DNA from: Ancistrus triradiatus
Taxonomy: Eukaryota > Chordata > Actinopteri > Siluriformes > Loricariidae
Length of the DNA: 64,000 nt
Direction: 5' to 3'
NCBI GenBank assembly: GCA_025084515.1
Contig: JAJAGP010000016.1
Coordinates: forward strand, 1,315,877-1,379,876
In this document: piece by piece, positions 1 through 12,547 of the stretch
Position numbering within the stretch: the stretch's first letter is position 1
Layout of the letters: every line of letters starts with the position of its first letter
Program-made: the position numbers and the translations under genes
The notes under the pieces: generated by a model
Told to the model about the DNA's origin: nothing
The model's database searches: none
What the model saw: the letters and a program-made list of their open reading frames with translations, nothing else

Positions 1-220
1 AGGGGGTTTTACCCTGCCGAAAGGGGCCACTGGAATTGGGGGATACCGTTGCCATCATGGGCTGTACTATCTACGACAATGTTTAGGCAGATGTCAAACG
101 ATACATCCACATGAATGGCACCACACAAGAGCATCACAATGGCAATCTTATTCACTTCACTTGTATGAGGTTTTAGTCTTATGGCTGATTGGTGTGTGTA
201 TATAGACACCCTATCCTGAA
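1..220 (-). mobile_element. Mariner-like transposon fragment (family with CACCRATCAGCCATAA end)
   Basis: Read on the minus strand it starts CACCAATCAGCCATAA near 215. It continues with degenerate sequence equivalent to the copies at 24510-24658 and 37548-38925 (ATTCATGTGGATGT...CTAAACATTGT). It is a degraded copy with no intact transposase and runs off the left edge. Confidence 0.7.
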
Positions 221-879
221 CAACTTAAAGAATGCTTAATCTGCTTAAGACATTTCTTCATGCTAGCACTAATAGCCTAAAACCATGCAACTAAAATCCT
301 GCTCAAAGGATGTGTAGGTAAATCCTCAACAGTTGTAATAATACCCATGGGGTAAGTAGAGGATTCTTTACATAAATTATTTTAATAAATATGTCCAATG
401 TCAGTCCTCTAGCTGTTGGATGAAGAGGTGGGTCTTGAGGTGCAGTTTCATTAAAAAAATATGCAATAATTTTTTTAAGTATCTCCATTTTTATTCATGT
501 TTGTGGAATTCAGTATTTTCATGACTCAAATGATGAAATATCTCATTGGAGTATCGCACTGTTCATTGATTAAATTCAGACTCCTCCTGGTGAACAACAC
601 AGTGCAGCACAGCATGCAACATCTACTTTTAAGCCCCAAACAGACCTAACAGACACTCTTTGAAGCTTGTGTGTCTCTGGGAGTCTGTGGCGCAAACGTG
701 TGTGTGTTAAAAAGATAGGCTGAAAGACTAAAGTTAATTGGGCAAACGTTTTTTTTTTTTTAATATGTGTAAGAGACATAAGACATAAGCAGATGCACGG
801 GCTTCACTGGCAGTGTACGGAGCGTTTTTTTAAAGTTAATAAACTTCTTTGCATTTATTAGGTAGTCCACTTTTGTTTG

Positions 880-1450
880 TCGCACCCTGAAGATAGATAG
901 ATAGATCGATCACTTTATTAATCCCAGAGGGAAATTCGTGTGTTACAGCGGCATAAGTCAAACAAAAAGGGGAGAGCAAAAGCAAGATATAAATAGAGAT
1001 TAGATATAAATATACATAGAGAGCAGGGTTATAATATAATTATAGCAAAAAGTATGATCCTTAGGCAGTAATGACCCGGGACAGTGCAGAAGAGTTGTAC
1101 AGTGTTGATAGCTGTTGTTATAAATGATCTCCTGAACCTCTCCTTGTTACAGTGGAGCTGGATGAGTCTATTACTGAAGGTGCTCCTCTGTCTGATCAGC
1201 AGGTCATGTAGAGGATGTGAAGTGTTGTCCAGAATAGCAGTGATAGCAGAATTTAAGTGATCTCCTTTCAACCACCTCCTCAAAACCATCTAGTGAGCAG
1301 CCCAGAACTGAACCTGCCTTCCCGATCAGTTTGTTGAGCTTATTCTTGTCTCCTTCTCTGATGCTGCTGGCAACTACTGACTGGTAGAAGATCACTAGCA
1401 ATTTGCTGCACACATTAAAGGACCTGAGCTTCCTCAGAAAGTAGAGGAAG
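880..1450 (-). mobile_element. Non-LTR retrotransposon 3' end (CR1/L2/Rex1-like)
   Basis: Two minus-strand frames together encode the C-terminus of a LINE reverse transcriptase: LNKLIGKAGSVLGC in one frame, then ILDNTSHPLHDLL, FSNRLIQLHC and ERFRRSF in another, so there is a frameshift. The 3' UTR ends in a GATA microsatellite tail at about 888-908, which is typical of these LINEs. It is 5'-truncated. Confidence 0.8.
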
Positions 1451-1599
1451 CATGGCTTCTCTTACGATGATTGGTTGAGATCTCAAAAAAAAATGAGGAA
1501 ACAGAAACTTGATAGACTTCTCAAACATTAATAAATCAGCACCAGTAACTAATACGGTTTATTGCCAGTATTTAGAATAAAAAAAAATAAAATAAGACA

Positions 1600-1922
1600 T
1601 GGGCTACACGGTAGCTCGGTGGGTAGCGCCATCGCCTCGGGGGAAAGTCCCGGGTTCAATCCCAGGTGGAGTGGTCTGGGTCCTTTCTGTGTGGAGTCTG
1701 CATGTCTTCCCCGTGTCTGTGTGGGTACTTGAGTTATCTCCCACAGTCCAAAGACATGTCAGGTTAATTGGTGTCTGTAAAGTGCCCCTAGTGAGTGTGT
1801 GAGCCCTACGATGGATTGGCGCCCTGTCTAGTGTTGTGTTTGTGCCCTATGCTGCTAACTAGGCACTGGCTCTCCTGTAAACCTGTCCAGGATTAAGCGG
1901 ATAAGAAAGTGAATGAATGAAA
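1600..1922 (+). repeat. Fish tRNA-derived SINE, family B (nearly full length)
   Basis: The head has tRNA-like A and B boxes (TAGCTCGGTGGG and GGGTTCAATCCC). The body is the common teleost sequence GTGGAGTCTGCATGTCTTCC...CCACAGTCCAAAGACATG. The tail reads GGATTAAGCGGATAAGAAAG followed by GAATGAATGAA. This is the most complete family B copy in the window. Confidence 0.8.
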
Positions 1923-1949
1923 ATAAGACGTGTTATTATGTAAAAAGGT

Positions 1950-4110
1950 CTTTTATTAGGCGACACGACCAACTTCAGCTCCAGTGGCGGGATATAAGAA
2001 TCCCTATGCTATGGCTAGCCAGTAAAATGAAGCGAACATTTGTGTGCTTTCCCAATTTTTAAACCACCTTGCCACCAGGCTTTGGGTAGTAAGAGTCTAA
2101 ACCGTTTGTACAGCCAGGGACACGTTCCTTCCATCACCTGGGTGCCAAGGAACAATGCTTTCCTGTGTGTACCTACCAGCCTTCCTGTACCAACGCTGCC
2201 TTCAATCAGAGTGATTCCACTATGGGTAAAGATTATTCTGATTGTTTAACACAGGTGCTGCATAAGGCTTTTCATTTAACCTAAAATTCCAGCATCATCA
2301 GTCACAGTATGGTGTCATAAATCATATCAGCAAGGCTATGTGACATTACTTATAAACTGAAAGGAGTTTGGGCGTGTGTGGGCATGTTCTTTTATTGGAA
2401 ACAGACTTCTATTACTTGTTAATTAAACTTTGGAGCTTTAGCAATGAATGAAATAATAATCCAAGGTTTTGCCTAAGCAGCTAGTTTCAAAATGGGTCGA
2501 AATTTGCATATGAAACCATTTTGTTAATGCACAAGTTAATAATTGTTTGGATTTGGAAGCCGGTAGCATTGACAACCCTCATACTGAGTAGTGAGGTATC
2601 CCCCTTGGGCATTGGCATCGATTTGGTGTGTGCGCCTGTCCGAGCGTTGAAGACAAAGGAAGATTTGTTGTAGTCTCTACTGCTTAGGCCTGTACAATTG
2701 CATTCCAGTGTCAGCACATGGAGGACGGTTAGGAGATTGTTAATGAAACCCTATAGGAACTTGTAGTATCTCGAACCTTGTACCATTTCAGTGAGATACT
2801 AATGAGTGCCAGCAGCTCCAGAGATCATGTCTGCAGCCATTTTAAACAGAGTTTATACAAAGCATATCAGACAACAGAAGCTAAAATGAATGAGCCGAAC
2901 ATGAAAGCAGTCTGATTAAATGAAGGACTTGTGTTGGAACGAATAATCCATTGGCTGGATTATTTTTATAACCGTGGTTCCTAAGGACTGGTGTAGAAAA
3001 TAAATGGAGCTGTAGGCGAGAACAGATGACCTTACAACTGTTTCTTTCTTGCTTATTTTGCAGGATGTATTTTATTTTTATTACAAACGGGGTACTCGTC
3101 CTGAGTGTCAGATGACTCATGCAGTGAGTCGGCGGCATTTTTCTGGGAAGTTTCGTTATCAGCACAATGGTTAAAAGATGTTTTTCGATTTTAGCATGAT
3201 GTCATAGCATTCCACTGGGCAACTCCTGTTTGGTGATCTTGGTACCTCTTAATACCTTTCTCTCCTTGTATGAACTCACTCGAACCATAGTCCCTTCAGC
3301 CTGTTTCTCGTCCTTATGTCATCCTCAGCTTATTGACTGACTTAGGTTTTGAGGTTTCGTATTGCCTAGGTCCACTAAAAGAGTCTGACCTGAGTCGGTG
3401 CATGTGACTTAGCTTGACTGCTTGTTTACGAAGCCTGCAGACCGCTGCAGTAAAAGTGCACGTAGCCAACATCCATCAAACCAGACTTACATTACTCTTC
3501 TGCCTGGGGCCTCATTTGCTACTTGCTGCCAAGCATTTCGTTACATCCTACTAAAGCTGTGCAATCTGTTCCTGTTGTGAGGCTTCAAAGTAGAGGCAAT
3601 TGCACACATAAATTCATGCGAGCTTGTGTATTCACACACACACACTCTCCCACTTCAGCTCTGTTCTGCTTGTCTGTTCCCTTAAGCATTAATCTGCCAT
3701 AACTTCTTTGAAGAGAGCAAGTGGTGCGTTTAATTGGAGCAGAGCTATGCTTCTGAGCCAAGAAGTACCTCTCGCTAATGATAATGATAATATTAGAAAT
3801 TTCTTTACCCACAGGAATGGGCGTTTGTAACTGCTCAACCTTAGAATTCAATAAAGCCTCCAGAGGACTGATATTCAAAGGATGGCGTAACGAGACAGTG
3901 GGCGGTAGCAGGCAAGAAATAGACATAAGTTATCTCTTTAAGCGACGCTCTGGTTGATACGACAACTGACAGAGGAATATTCTTCCGGTGTAATTTGCTA
4001 TCACACTGAATTTGTGCTGTAGTTCTTCTTGTTTGTGTGAGGGTGCGAGTATATTTGGGTTAACCTCATCACTAGGGAACCTTATCACTAATCATTTTTT
4101 CTGTCTTTAT
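1950..4110. other. No gene recognised
   Basis: About 2.2 kb upstream of RASSF7. The short open frames on both strands have no domain or splice support. A small CA run lies at 3634-3646. A non-coding first exon of RASSF7 could lie here but is not evident. Confidence 0.5.
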
Positions 4111-4118
4111 TACTTCAG

Positions 4119-4197
4119 AACCTGCACTGGGTCATGCAGTACTGATTGGATTCGATCTGGTCTAATCTCAGCCGAGCTGAGGTCCAGCACAGAGCTG
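4119..4197 (+). other. rassf7: RASSF7 5' untranslated part of the first coding exon
   Basis: A pyrimidine-rich tract followed by CAG at 4116-4118 looks like a good splice acceptor, so the exon holding the start codon probably begins at 4119. A separate non-coding first exon would then lie upstream. I could not identify that exon or a promoter within 1-4100. Confidence 0.5.
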
Positions 4198-7100
4198 ATG
4201 GAGCTCAAGGTGTGGGTGGACGGTGTGGTGCGGGTGGTGTGTGGCCTCTCCGAAGAGACGTCCTGTCAGGATGTGGTCATCGCTCTCGCTCAGGCAATAG
4301 GTATGTGAATGTGAAGCTCTTCACTGTAAAGGATCTGTTAGTTGACTATATATACATTTATATATATTTTATATATACTATAAAATTGAATCTGTGGTTA
4401 GGCTTCTGAGCCCAGGAAGCGTTGGAAAACCCTGCATCGTTGCCTTCCAGCATAGCTGCCTAGGTTCCCATTCAGTTTGTCTGATTTGAGGTTTTTTAAT
4501 TATGGTTTTATATTTGTCATTAGTGTTATAGTTGGATAGATTGGTCTATCGATTACTTATGAGATTCAAAAATAGTGGGGGAAATGCAGAGAAACCTTGT
4601 TTCCTGCTTTAGAACATGCAGCTCATCAGCTGGGACTTGAGTGACTAAAAACAAAGATGCTGAGGTTCAGTGAGGGAATCTCATTGTTTGGTCACTGAGC
4701 TGTTGTAAGAGAGAGCAAAAATCGAACGGAGGACAAAATAATCCCACGTTTGCCATCTGAAAAATCGCGTTTGGTGTGGAAGATGCGATCATTATACACA
4801 AGCTCGAGTTACTTTACTGTCGTCTGAATAAATTTCACGAAAAGTTTGCCTTCATTGTATAATGGCCTTAAGACTGGATGCTATTATATAGTTTATGCTT
4901 ATGGAATTGGGCGGGGCTTAATGCAAGTTTGCTAGCGGACGGGCACGGTGGTTCGGTGGGTAGCATCGCCGCCTCACAGCAAGAAGGTCCTGGGTTCAAT
5001 CCCAGGGTGGAGCGGCCTGGGTCCTTTCTGTGTGGCGTCTGCATGTCCTCCACGTGTCCAGGTACTCCGGTTTCCTCCCACAGTCCAAAGACATGCATGT
5101 TAGGTTAATTGACTACACTAAATTGACATTGACTTGAGTGTATATACATGTACCTTGTCTTGAGGAACCTTGTGCGTAGACGTGACCTTGTGAATGTCGC
5201 TGAACATGGCGACGTTAAATAAATCAATAAACAAAGAAGTTTGCTAGCCGACCACCGCAGTAACCTGGATTCGAGTCTGTGTTGCCCTTCAACCAGGTCA
5301 GGCATCATACAGACTCATTACTGCCCATGTCTGAGGCTCCTGGCACTGCAACAATGAACCTTACAGGCGTCCATTGTAGGGGGCACTTCCGCCTGCATCC
5401 CACCCCTGACCAGCATAAGTGGGATGAAAATGGGGAAAAAGACACATGTCTATTAAAAGCAAGTGTTCTTATGGTCATACTGACTGATTTGTTTCCTACA
5501 GGCCAGACGGGTCGTTATGTCCTCATCCAGAGACTGAGGGACAGTGAGCGACAGCTTCTGGCCACGGAGCGTCCTCTGGAGTCCCTGGCTAAGCTCGGAC
5601 AGCACAGTAATGAAGTGCAGTTCTACCTGCGTCGCACTGGCCCCAGCAGCAGCAGCAGCGACAGCCGTGAGCGCACGCTTTCTCTGCAGAGCTCCTCTGA
5701 AACGGAGCTCCCAAAACGCAGCCTGCCCAGAAAATCCCTCACTTTCAACCTGGGCCCATCCTCTTCACCACGTACCAGACCCAAACAGAACCGCAAGAGT
5801 CCCAAGCATTCACCTAATTCCAGAGCATCCCCATTGCCTTGTGCTTTCCACCCACCTGGCCTGTCTAGTGAGGAGGTCTTCTGGCACGTTTTCCAGCAGC
5901 AGGAGCAGCTGCAGGCGCTGGAGGCCCAGTTGGAGCTCCTGGAACGGGAGACACAGGCACTGGAGCAGCAGGAGGAGCTGGTGGCTGCAGAGCAGGCGCT
6001 TCTGGAAGACGAGGAGCGGTGGGGGGAGGAGCTCGTGAGCGAGACGCAGCATGAGCGAGCCATGAGGAGGCAACTGGCCGAGCTGCACGCCAAGCTGGAC
6101 GAGTGCGGCCGCAGCCTGCATGAACTCGTCACACGATCTGCACGGCTCGAGCACGACATTCACAAGGAGAAGCTGGAGGCTGAGGAGCCGGTCACGCAGA
6201 CGGGGCCAGAAGACACTGTGGTTACCATAAAGGTAGAGCTCCAGAGTCAACACAAGCATGGGGAGGAGCTGGATGTGGAGCTGCTGGAAACTGAGAAAGC
6301 TCTCGGGGAAGCAGAGACCGTGCTGCAGGTGAGCAGAAAATGTTACGTTCCACGTTATGTACCGAACGCAGCTCATCTACTGCTTGTTGATCACATAGAC
6401 CTCAGATGAGAACCTAACCTAACATACTGGTCATCATGTAATATTAACAAAGCACCTTACCTGACTACATTCAGTGAGCATTTTATTAGGAACACCTACT
6501 CATTCGTACAATTATCTAATCCGCCAATTTTGTGGTAGTCAGTCAGATTCGGGTAATGTTCACATCCACCGTGAAAGCCAAACATACAGTGGTGCTTGAA
6601 AGTTTGTGAACCCTTTAGAATTTTCTATATTTCTGCATAAATATGACCTAAAACATCATCAGAGTTTCATACAAGTCCTAGAAGTAGATAAAAAGAACCC
6701 AATTAAACAAATGAGACAAAATTATTATACTTGGTCATTTATTTATTGAGGAAAATGATCCAGCATTGTGTATTGCACACCATTGTTGTTCAGGGTTCTT
6801 AAGATGGTGGACTCATGAACATTAACATTAGCCAATTGTTGCTTAGAAGTTACTCTGGGGTCCTTTGTGACCTCGCCAACTATTACATGTCTTGCTCTTG
6901 GAGTGATCTTTGTTGGTCGACCACTCCTGAGGAGGGTAACAATGGTCTTGAATTTCCTCCATTTGTACACAATCTGTCTGACTGTGGATTGGTGGAGTCC
7001 AAACTCTTTAGAGATGGTTTTATGACCTTTTCCAGCCTGATGGGCATCAATAACTCTCTATAAGGTCCTCAGAAATCTCCTTTGTTCATGCCATGATACA

Positions 7101-10100
7101 CCTCCACAAACATGTGTTGTGAAGAGCATAAAACAGGCTGCCCACTCACGCCTGATTGACATCCCATTGATTGAAAGCACCTGAGTCTAATTTCACCTTT
7201 AAATTAACTGCTAATGCTAGAGGTTCACATACTTTTGCCACTCACTAATATGTAATATTGGATCATTTTCCCCAATAAATAAATGACCATGTATAATATT
7301 TTTGTCTCATTTGTTTAACTGGGTTCTCTTTATCCACTTTTAGGACTTGGGTGAAAATCTGATAATGTTTTAGGTCATATTTATGCAGAAATATAGAAAA
7401 TTCTAAAGGGTTCACAAACTTTCAAGCAACAAAGAATAACCAGACTGGTTTGAGCTGACAGAAAGGCTGTGATAACTCGGAGAACCACACTGTACAGTTG
7501 TGGTGAGCAGAAATGCACCTCAGAATACACAAGACATCAAACCTTGCAGCAGATGGGCAACAGCAGCAGAAGATCACAACGAGTTCCACTTCTGTCAGCC
7601 AATAACAGAAAGCTGAGGCTACAGTGGGCACCGGCTCACCACTGGACAGTTAAAACATTGAAATATGTGTAGTCTGGTCTGATAAATCTCAATTTCTGCT
7701 GATGGGTCAGAATTTGGTGCTATCAGCATGAATCCATGGACTCAACCTGCCTTGTGTTTAAAGCCTTGCATTAAATGTGTTTTTATCAACAGACACAGTC
7801 TGATTGCCATAATTATTTACATTGAAGATCTAATATATTTGCCAAAGATAAATAGAATTAGTTGTGCACTGCAAGTAAAATGTTTACTCCTTGTAACTAC
7901 TAGTAGCAGTCTCAGTATGTGCAGAAAACTCTACTGGGACAGGCAATCAGCACAATATTAATTATATTTTTAAAAAGAGCAGCAGTTGTTATAACTGGCA
8001 CATAGATGATTAGTTCAGACTTGTCTTGCTCTGTTCTCATCCTCTTTTGTCACTTCACAAATAATCCCTTGACTAGAGGTGATAAAACAGCTCTGAAAGA
8101 CAAATCCCTGAATGACAGACCATAGAGGCTAAGGCATGAACTTAGCTGAACAGTGAACTTATGAAAGATGTCGACCTCTAGTGGTACCCAGTACATTTAC
8201 AGCATTTACATTTACAGCATTTAGCAGACGCCCTTATCCAGAGCGCCTCACAATTGGTACAGTCTTACAATCCAAGCAGTTGTGGGTTAAGGGCCTTGCT
8301 CAAGGACCCAACAGTGGCAGCTTGGCAGAGGTGGGATTTGAACCCTGGACATTCTGGTCCATAGTCCTGTACCTTACCCACTAGGCTACCACAGTCCCTT
8401 TAAATCAGTAAAGGTTTTTGAAATGATTCTCACCACTGTTTAGTAAGTAGACTTTAACTAGAAGCTTTTTTATGAAGAGTAAAGCATAAATAATAAATCC
8501 AATTCATGAGTTTGCTGGGAGAATGTTCACACAATTTCTGATTTAGTAAATAACAGTTCCCTCCTCTGATTTTTGGTGTTCGAAAGCTTTAATCTCTTTT
8601 GTGTGTGGTTGTGTACCCAGGCTAAGCAGGAGCAGCTGGAGGACCTGAATAAGGAGCTAAGGCAGTGTAACCTGCAGCAATTCATCCAGCAGACCGGAGG
8701 ACTCCCAGTACAAACCTCTTCCCGGTCAGACCTCTACCAACAGCTGGACCAACATGAGCTGGCTCAGCTACTGCAGGATGTATCAATGGACAGCGGTACA
8801 GTATCCTTAAGCTTAAACACACATTAGTTATGCACGTCGTATGGAATTAATGTGTCTAAAAGCAAAGCAAGTATCACATTTCTTATGAGGCAGCTGTAGA
8901 TCTCGCTAAGCACAGACACCTTTACAGCTTGGACAGGATTCCAGTCCATCAGTGTTCCATAATCTCATCACCTGACCATTAACTTGCAAGCCTAGCTCGG
9001 GGTTTGAACCCAGGTTCTCAGAATATGCTGCTTTTTCCTTTGTTTTAGCTTCCATTCTGACATCGTCTGACCACATATATGAACGCAGTAGTAGTAACAT
9101 AAGATTATAGCGGAAATACAGCGGAAATTCCAATCAGAAAAATGGATGTAACCATAGCAGACATGACCATCTCTTGTTTGTTGTAGCGTTAGATTTTTTT
9201 AATTTCCTTGAAGTGCATCAAGGCTCCCAAACACAGCAAGCCCAGTGCTAGTGATCACACAGGTCTTAGGTATCAGTTAGTACCGATGCACTACATGTTT
9301 TATTAAAATTAACATAAGTATTTTAATGTAAATATTTAAACATGGCTACCTTTTGTGAATTGACACCTGTGTGCTGCCAACTGTTGAGTGTGTTAAAAGG
9401 CACCAAGTGATCATTTAATACAGTGGTGTGAAAAAGTGTTTGCCCCCTTCCTGAGTTAGTCAAAGACAACACAAATAAACACAAAATGAAGGTGTTTATT
9501 ATTAAGGGAGAAAAAATCCAAACCTACACGGCCTCAGTTAAGGTCAGTGTTCATGCCTCCACCAGAAGAAAGAGACTGGGCAAAAATGGCCTGCATGGCC
9601 AAGATGAAAACCACTGTTGAGCAAAAAGAACATTAAAACTCGTCTCAGTTATTCTAGAACACATCTTGATGATCCCCAAGACTTTTGGGAAAACATTCTG
9701 TGGACTGATGAGACAAAACTGAGAACTTTGGAAGGTGTGTCCCATTACATCTGGTGTAAAAGTAACACAGCATTTCAGAAACAGAACATTATAGCAACAG
9801 TAACATATGGTGGTGGTAGTGTGATGGTCTGGGGCTGTTTTGCTGCTTCAGGACCTGGAAGACTTGCTGTGATAAATGGAACTATGAATTCTGCTGTCTA
9901 CCAAAAAATCCTGAAGGAGAATGTCTGGCCATCTGTTCGTGACCTCAAGCTGAAACGAACTTGGGTTCTGCAGCAGGACAATGATCCAAAACACAGCAGC
10001 AAGTCCAGCTCTGAATGGCTGAAGAAAAACAAACTGGAGACTTTGGAGTGGCCTAGTCAAAGTCCTGACCTGAATCCTATTGAGATGCTGTGACATGAGC

Positions 10101-11169
10101 TTAAAAAGGCCGTTCATGATCGAAAACCCTCCAGTGTGGCTGAATTACAACAATTCTGAGATGAGTGGCCAAAATTCCTCCACAACGCTGTAAAAGACTC
10201 ACTGCAAGTTATCACAAAGGCTTGGTTGCAGTTGTTGCTGCTAATGGTGGCCCAACCAGTTATTAGGTTTAGGGGGCAATCACTTTTTCACACAGGGCCA
10301 TGTAGCTTTGGATTGTTTTCTCCCTTAATAATAAACATCTTCATTTAAAAACTGCATTTTGTGTTTACTTGTGTTGTCTTTGACTAATATTTAAATTGGT
10401 TTGATGTTCCGAAACACTTAAGTGTGACAAACATGCAGGAAAAAAAGGGAAATCAGGAAGGGGGCAAACACTTTTTCACACCACTATACATGTAAATGCC
10501 AAGTACTACACAATTGTGAAATGTATGTATTGTGAAATAATGTTGTCCTTTCAGCTTTTATTATATGATTTGTAATTAAAAACAAACACTATTAAATTGA
10601 AGCAAAAAAAAATGCACTAGTGGTTTCAGACTTTTGGACTGCACTTTATCTAAGTAAAGATATTCATTTCTTACTGTTGTGTAAGCTTTGTTGTGCTGAC
10701 ACAATTCTGAATCCTTTCAAAATATTAAAAGAAGCAATTTGATCTGTTTTTTACCATTTTTGCACATCTACACTTTCCAAAGTCCAAAAACATTTTAAAA
10801 TTGCCCTTTAATTTAAATTGTCCTCATATTATTGCATTATATAGGATATTCTTTAATGAAATTTTTGCACATCTAAAAAAAAAAAAACTTATCAGGAATT
10901 ATGAACAAATTTGAAAAAAAACAACAACAAAAAAAGTTATTTATTATAGAAATTTTCAGCTGGTTTGTCTGCCTGATCCTTTGTAAGGATTGTGAATGGT
11001 TGCTTCTGTGCTCTACTCGATGCCTGGTACAGGTTTGTTATTTTACCCAGCGTTTTCTCTATCCGCAGACTCTCTGCCTCGACCCACAGCCAAGCAGTTT
11101 CTTGGGCATCCCCGGAACCTGCAGCACCCCCTGGTGTCCAGCCTCAACCCTGAGGGTGTGTATGTGTGA
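4198..11169 (+). CDS. rassf7: RASSF7, Ras association domain family member 7 (complete, 4 coding exons)
   Basis: Coding exons are 4198-4300, 5502-6328, 8621-8795 and 11069-11169. All junctions are GT/AG, the phases are 1, 0 and 1, and the total is 1206 nt (401 aa plus stop). The start ATG opens MELKVWVDGVVRVVCG, the conserved beginning of the RASSF7/8 Ras-association (RA) domain. The RA domain spans about residues 3-80 and ends VQFYLRRTGP. A Ser/Pro/Arg-rich linker follows, then coiled coil at about 160-264 and 283-335 (Gln/Glu/Leu-rich), including ELRQCNLQQFIQQTGG, a RASSF7 signature. The last exon encodes PTAKQFLG...NPEGVYV, the conserved C-terminus of RASSF7/8 proteins. Members of this N-terminal RASSF class act in mitosis and cell-survival signalling (family knowledge). 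The reading frame stays open upstream of 4198 to an ATG at 4012, but an intron-like acceptor at 4117-4118 argues against that start. RASSF8 is the alternative; neighbouring PHRF1 and IRF7 favour RASSF7. Confidence 0.93.
4939..5113 (+). repeat. SINE family B, in RASSF7 intron 1
   Basis: It shows the head GGCACGGTGGTTCGGTGGGT, the B box GGTTCAATCCC, and the CCTCCCACAGTCCAAAGACA body. The 3' end is replaced by other sequence. Confidence 0.75.
5502..6328 (+). CDS. rassf7: RASSF7 coding exon 2 (end of RA domain and main coiled coil)
   Basis: This 827-nt exon follows the acceptor at 5500-5501 and ends at a CAG|GTGAGC donor. It completes the RA domain (GQTGRYVLIQRL to YLRRTGP). It then encodes a basic/Ser-rich linker and a long Gln/Glu/Leu-rich coiled coil. 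Its GC content is visibly higher than that of the flanking AT-rich introns. Both reading frames opposite and beside it are open over long stretches, but these are shadows of its repetitive coiled-coil composition. Confidence 0.92.
6460..7750 (+). mobile_element. Tc1-like transposon remnant interrupted by a second Tc1
   Basis: The segment 6465-6584 (ATTTTATTAGGAACACC start) and the segment 7441-7750 (CTGTCAGCCAATAACAG, TGGTCTGATAAATCTC) resemble two parts of one fish Tc1 family. They are separated by the element at 6585-7429. The end of the same family also appears near 29480-29700. The transposase is broken. Confidence 0.55.
6585..7429 (-). mobile_element. Tc1-like element, internally deleted (TACAGTGGTGCTTGAAAG ends)
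   Basis: Inverted terminal repeats of roughly 150-170 bp are present: TACAGTGGTGCTTGAAAGTT on the left, and its complement on the right, cut short at CAAGCAAC. The minus strand encodes only the helix-turn-helix end of a transposase (SGRPTKITPRAR, ESTILRTLNNNG). The catalytic domain is deleted. It sits in RASSF7 intron 2 inside an older transposon. Confidence 0.85.
8189..8400 (-). repeat. Fish tRNA-derived SINE, family A, in RASSF7 intron 2
   Basis: Read on the minus strand, the head has an A box (TAGCCTAGTGG) and a B box (GGTTCAAATCC), then a body with GCTGCCACTGTTGGGTCC and a tail CTCTGGATAAGGGCGTCTGC, TAAATGCTGTAAATG. The tail is shared by many teleost SINEs and LINE-2-type partners. At least twelve further copies or fragments follow in this window. 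This copy has a duplicated tail piece. Confidence 0.85.
9420..10487 (+). mobile_element. Tc1-like element (CAGTGGTGTGAAAAAGTG ends), in RASSF7 intron 3
   Basis: The ends are CAGTGGTGTGAAAAAGTGTT and the complementary CACTTTTTCACACCACTATA. The plus strand from 9617 to 10093 encodes the catalytic half of a Tc1 transposase: WTDETK, VLQQDNDPKH and SPDLNPIEML, the DD34E triad. A TGA follows directly after IEML at 10091-10093. The N-terminal DNA-binding part is deleted, so it is not autonomous. Confidence 0.9.
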
Positions 11170-12541
11170 GAGTGTTCCGCTGCAGCCGTGCCTCGTCCTG
11201 CCCTGACAACCGTCTCGGCCTTGTTTGATGGCAGCAGCGCTGTCTGGGTGGAGGTTTTTGCATGGTGCCCCCTCATTTACCCAGCTTCCTCTTACAAAGT
11301 TTGTAACTGTGTGTCTGCACTGGCACCTTATCTGAATGGCACCATACAAGGCTGTAAAAACGTTAGGAAAAGGCAAGGTATTTGTGTGTGCAGTCACTGT
11401 ACGATGTAAGCTGTGTGTTGTCTGCACAGGATACACATCTAGTCCGGTGAAACTGCTACCAGCACCGTGCTCTTTGTCTTGGTGAAATAATTGGCGACAT
11501 TTGATTTGCAAATTTGAGGATTGATAGCTTTAATATCATGACATTGTGATGCTGTTGATGCTACACTTGCATAATCACTGCAATCAGTAGAGCCCCTCAG
11601 GAAGCAATATGAAGCTTTATACTGTTGATTGACCGAACCATGTGTGGTGGAGAGCAGGGATAGCACTCTGAACTAATAACCACAGGGACCCTGGTTCAAG
11701 TCGGGGTCACTTGATCATACCATGGGATTGCAGTAGTGACCCCTGTGATGGACTGCTATCTCTTCCGGGGCACATTTATGCCTCCACGCTCTGTTCTCCT
11801 CCAGAGAGAGTTGAGGAGTCCATTAAAGCCATAAAATGTAAGAATGTTTGGTGGACATGCATGGTAGCAAGTAATGGAAGTCTGTCTCATCCAAAATGCC
11901 CACACGCATGCCTCAAAGTGGTATGTGACATCACCCAACAAGAGATCTGCTCTAGAACCCATGATGTCACATTATATCATACTCTATAAAATGTAATCAA
12001 ACGGTCCTATTAAAATGAATCAGCTGTGTATGTTCTCACTAAGCCATTATGGGTGTGGTCCTGTTGGACACTGTGGTCCCTGTGAAATTTGGTATCATTC
12101 TGTGACCCTTGAACCAGTTTACATCTTCTCCGCCCGAAGGATTACACACATGCCCTCCAAAGCTTGAAGGCAGAACTGTACCAGACATTGCATGTACAGG
12201 GACCGGTTCTAAATAAGCAAGTGTCAGACATCAAGCATAGCTTGACTAATTGATATTTGGGCTTAGGGGAGTGACGTATTTAAATTCTGCGGCAAATCCG
12301 TCCTGTTGGCTCATGCAAGGGCGTCTCTGTAGCTTTAAATCAGGTACTGTTAAATGGTAAAACCTTCAGCCATTTACAAAATCACACATTAATATGAATT
12401 CAGCGTTCATGAAGGATCACATGATCCATTTAGTGAAAACCCTTGTTTGGTGCCTTTCAAGTAAAGTGTTAACTATGTCTTTCACAACACTTTAAAAGAC
12501 AGAGCCTGATCTATCCAGCATCTTCTAAAGCTGCACATAAG

Positions 12542-12547
12542 AATAAA
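12542..12547 (+). terminator. rassf7: Candidate RASSF7 polyadenylation signal
   Basis: AATAAA at 12542-12547 is the first canonical signal I found after the RASSF7 stop at 11169. Variant ATTAAA occurs earlier, near 11822 and 12008. The 3' UTR length is therefore uncertain. Confidence 0.3.

Noticed and set aside
5623..6376. Long minus-strand open frames (178 and 188 codons) opposite RASSF7 exon 2
   Set aside because: They mirror the Gln/Glu/Leu-rich coiled-coil codons of RASSF7 and encode only Ser/Leu-rich low-complexity sequence.
8189..8400. tRNA-like sequence with A and B boxes
   Set aside because: It and its sister copies have a SINE body and tail and do not fold into a functional cloverleaf, so they are annotated as SINEs and not tRNA genes.
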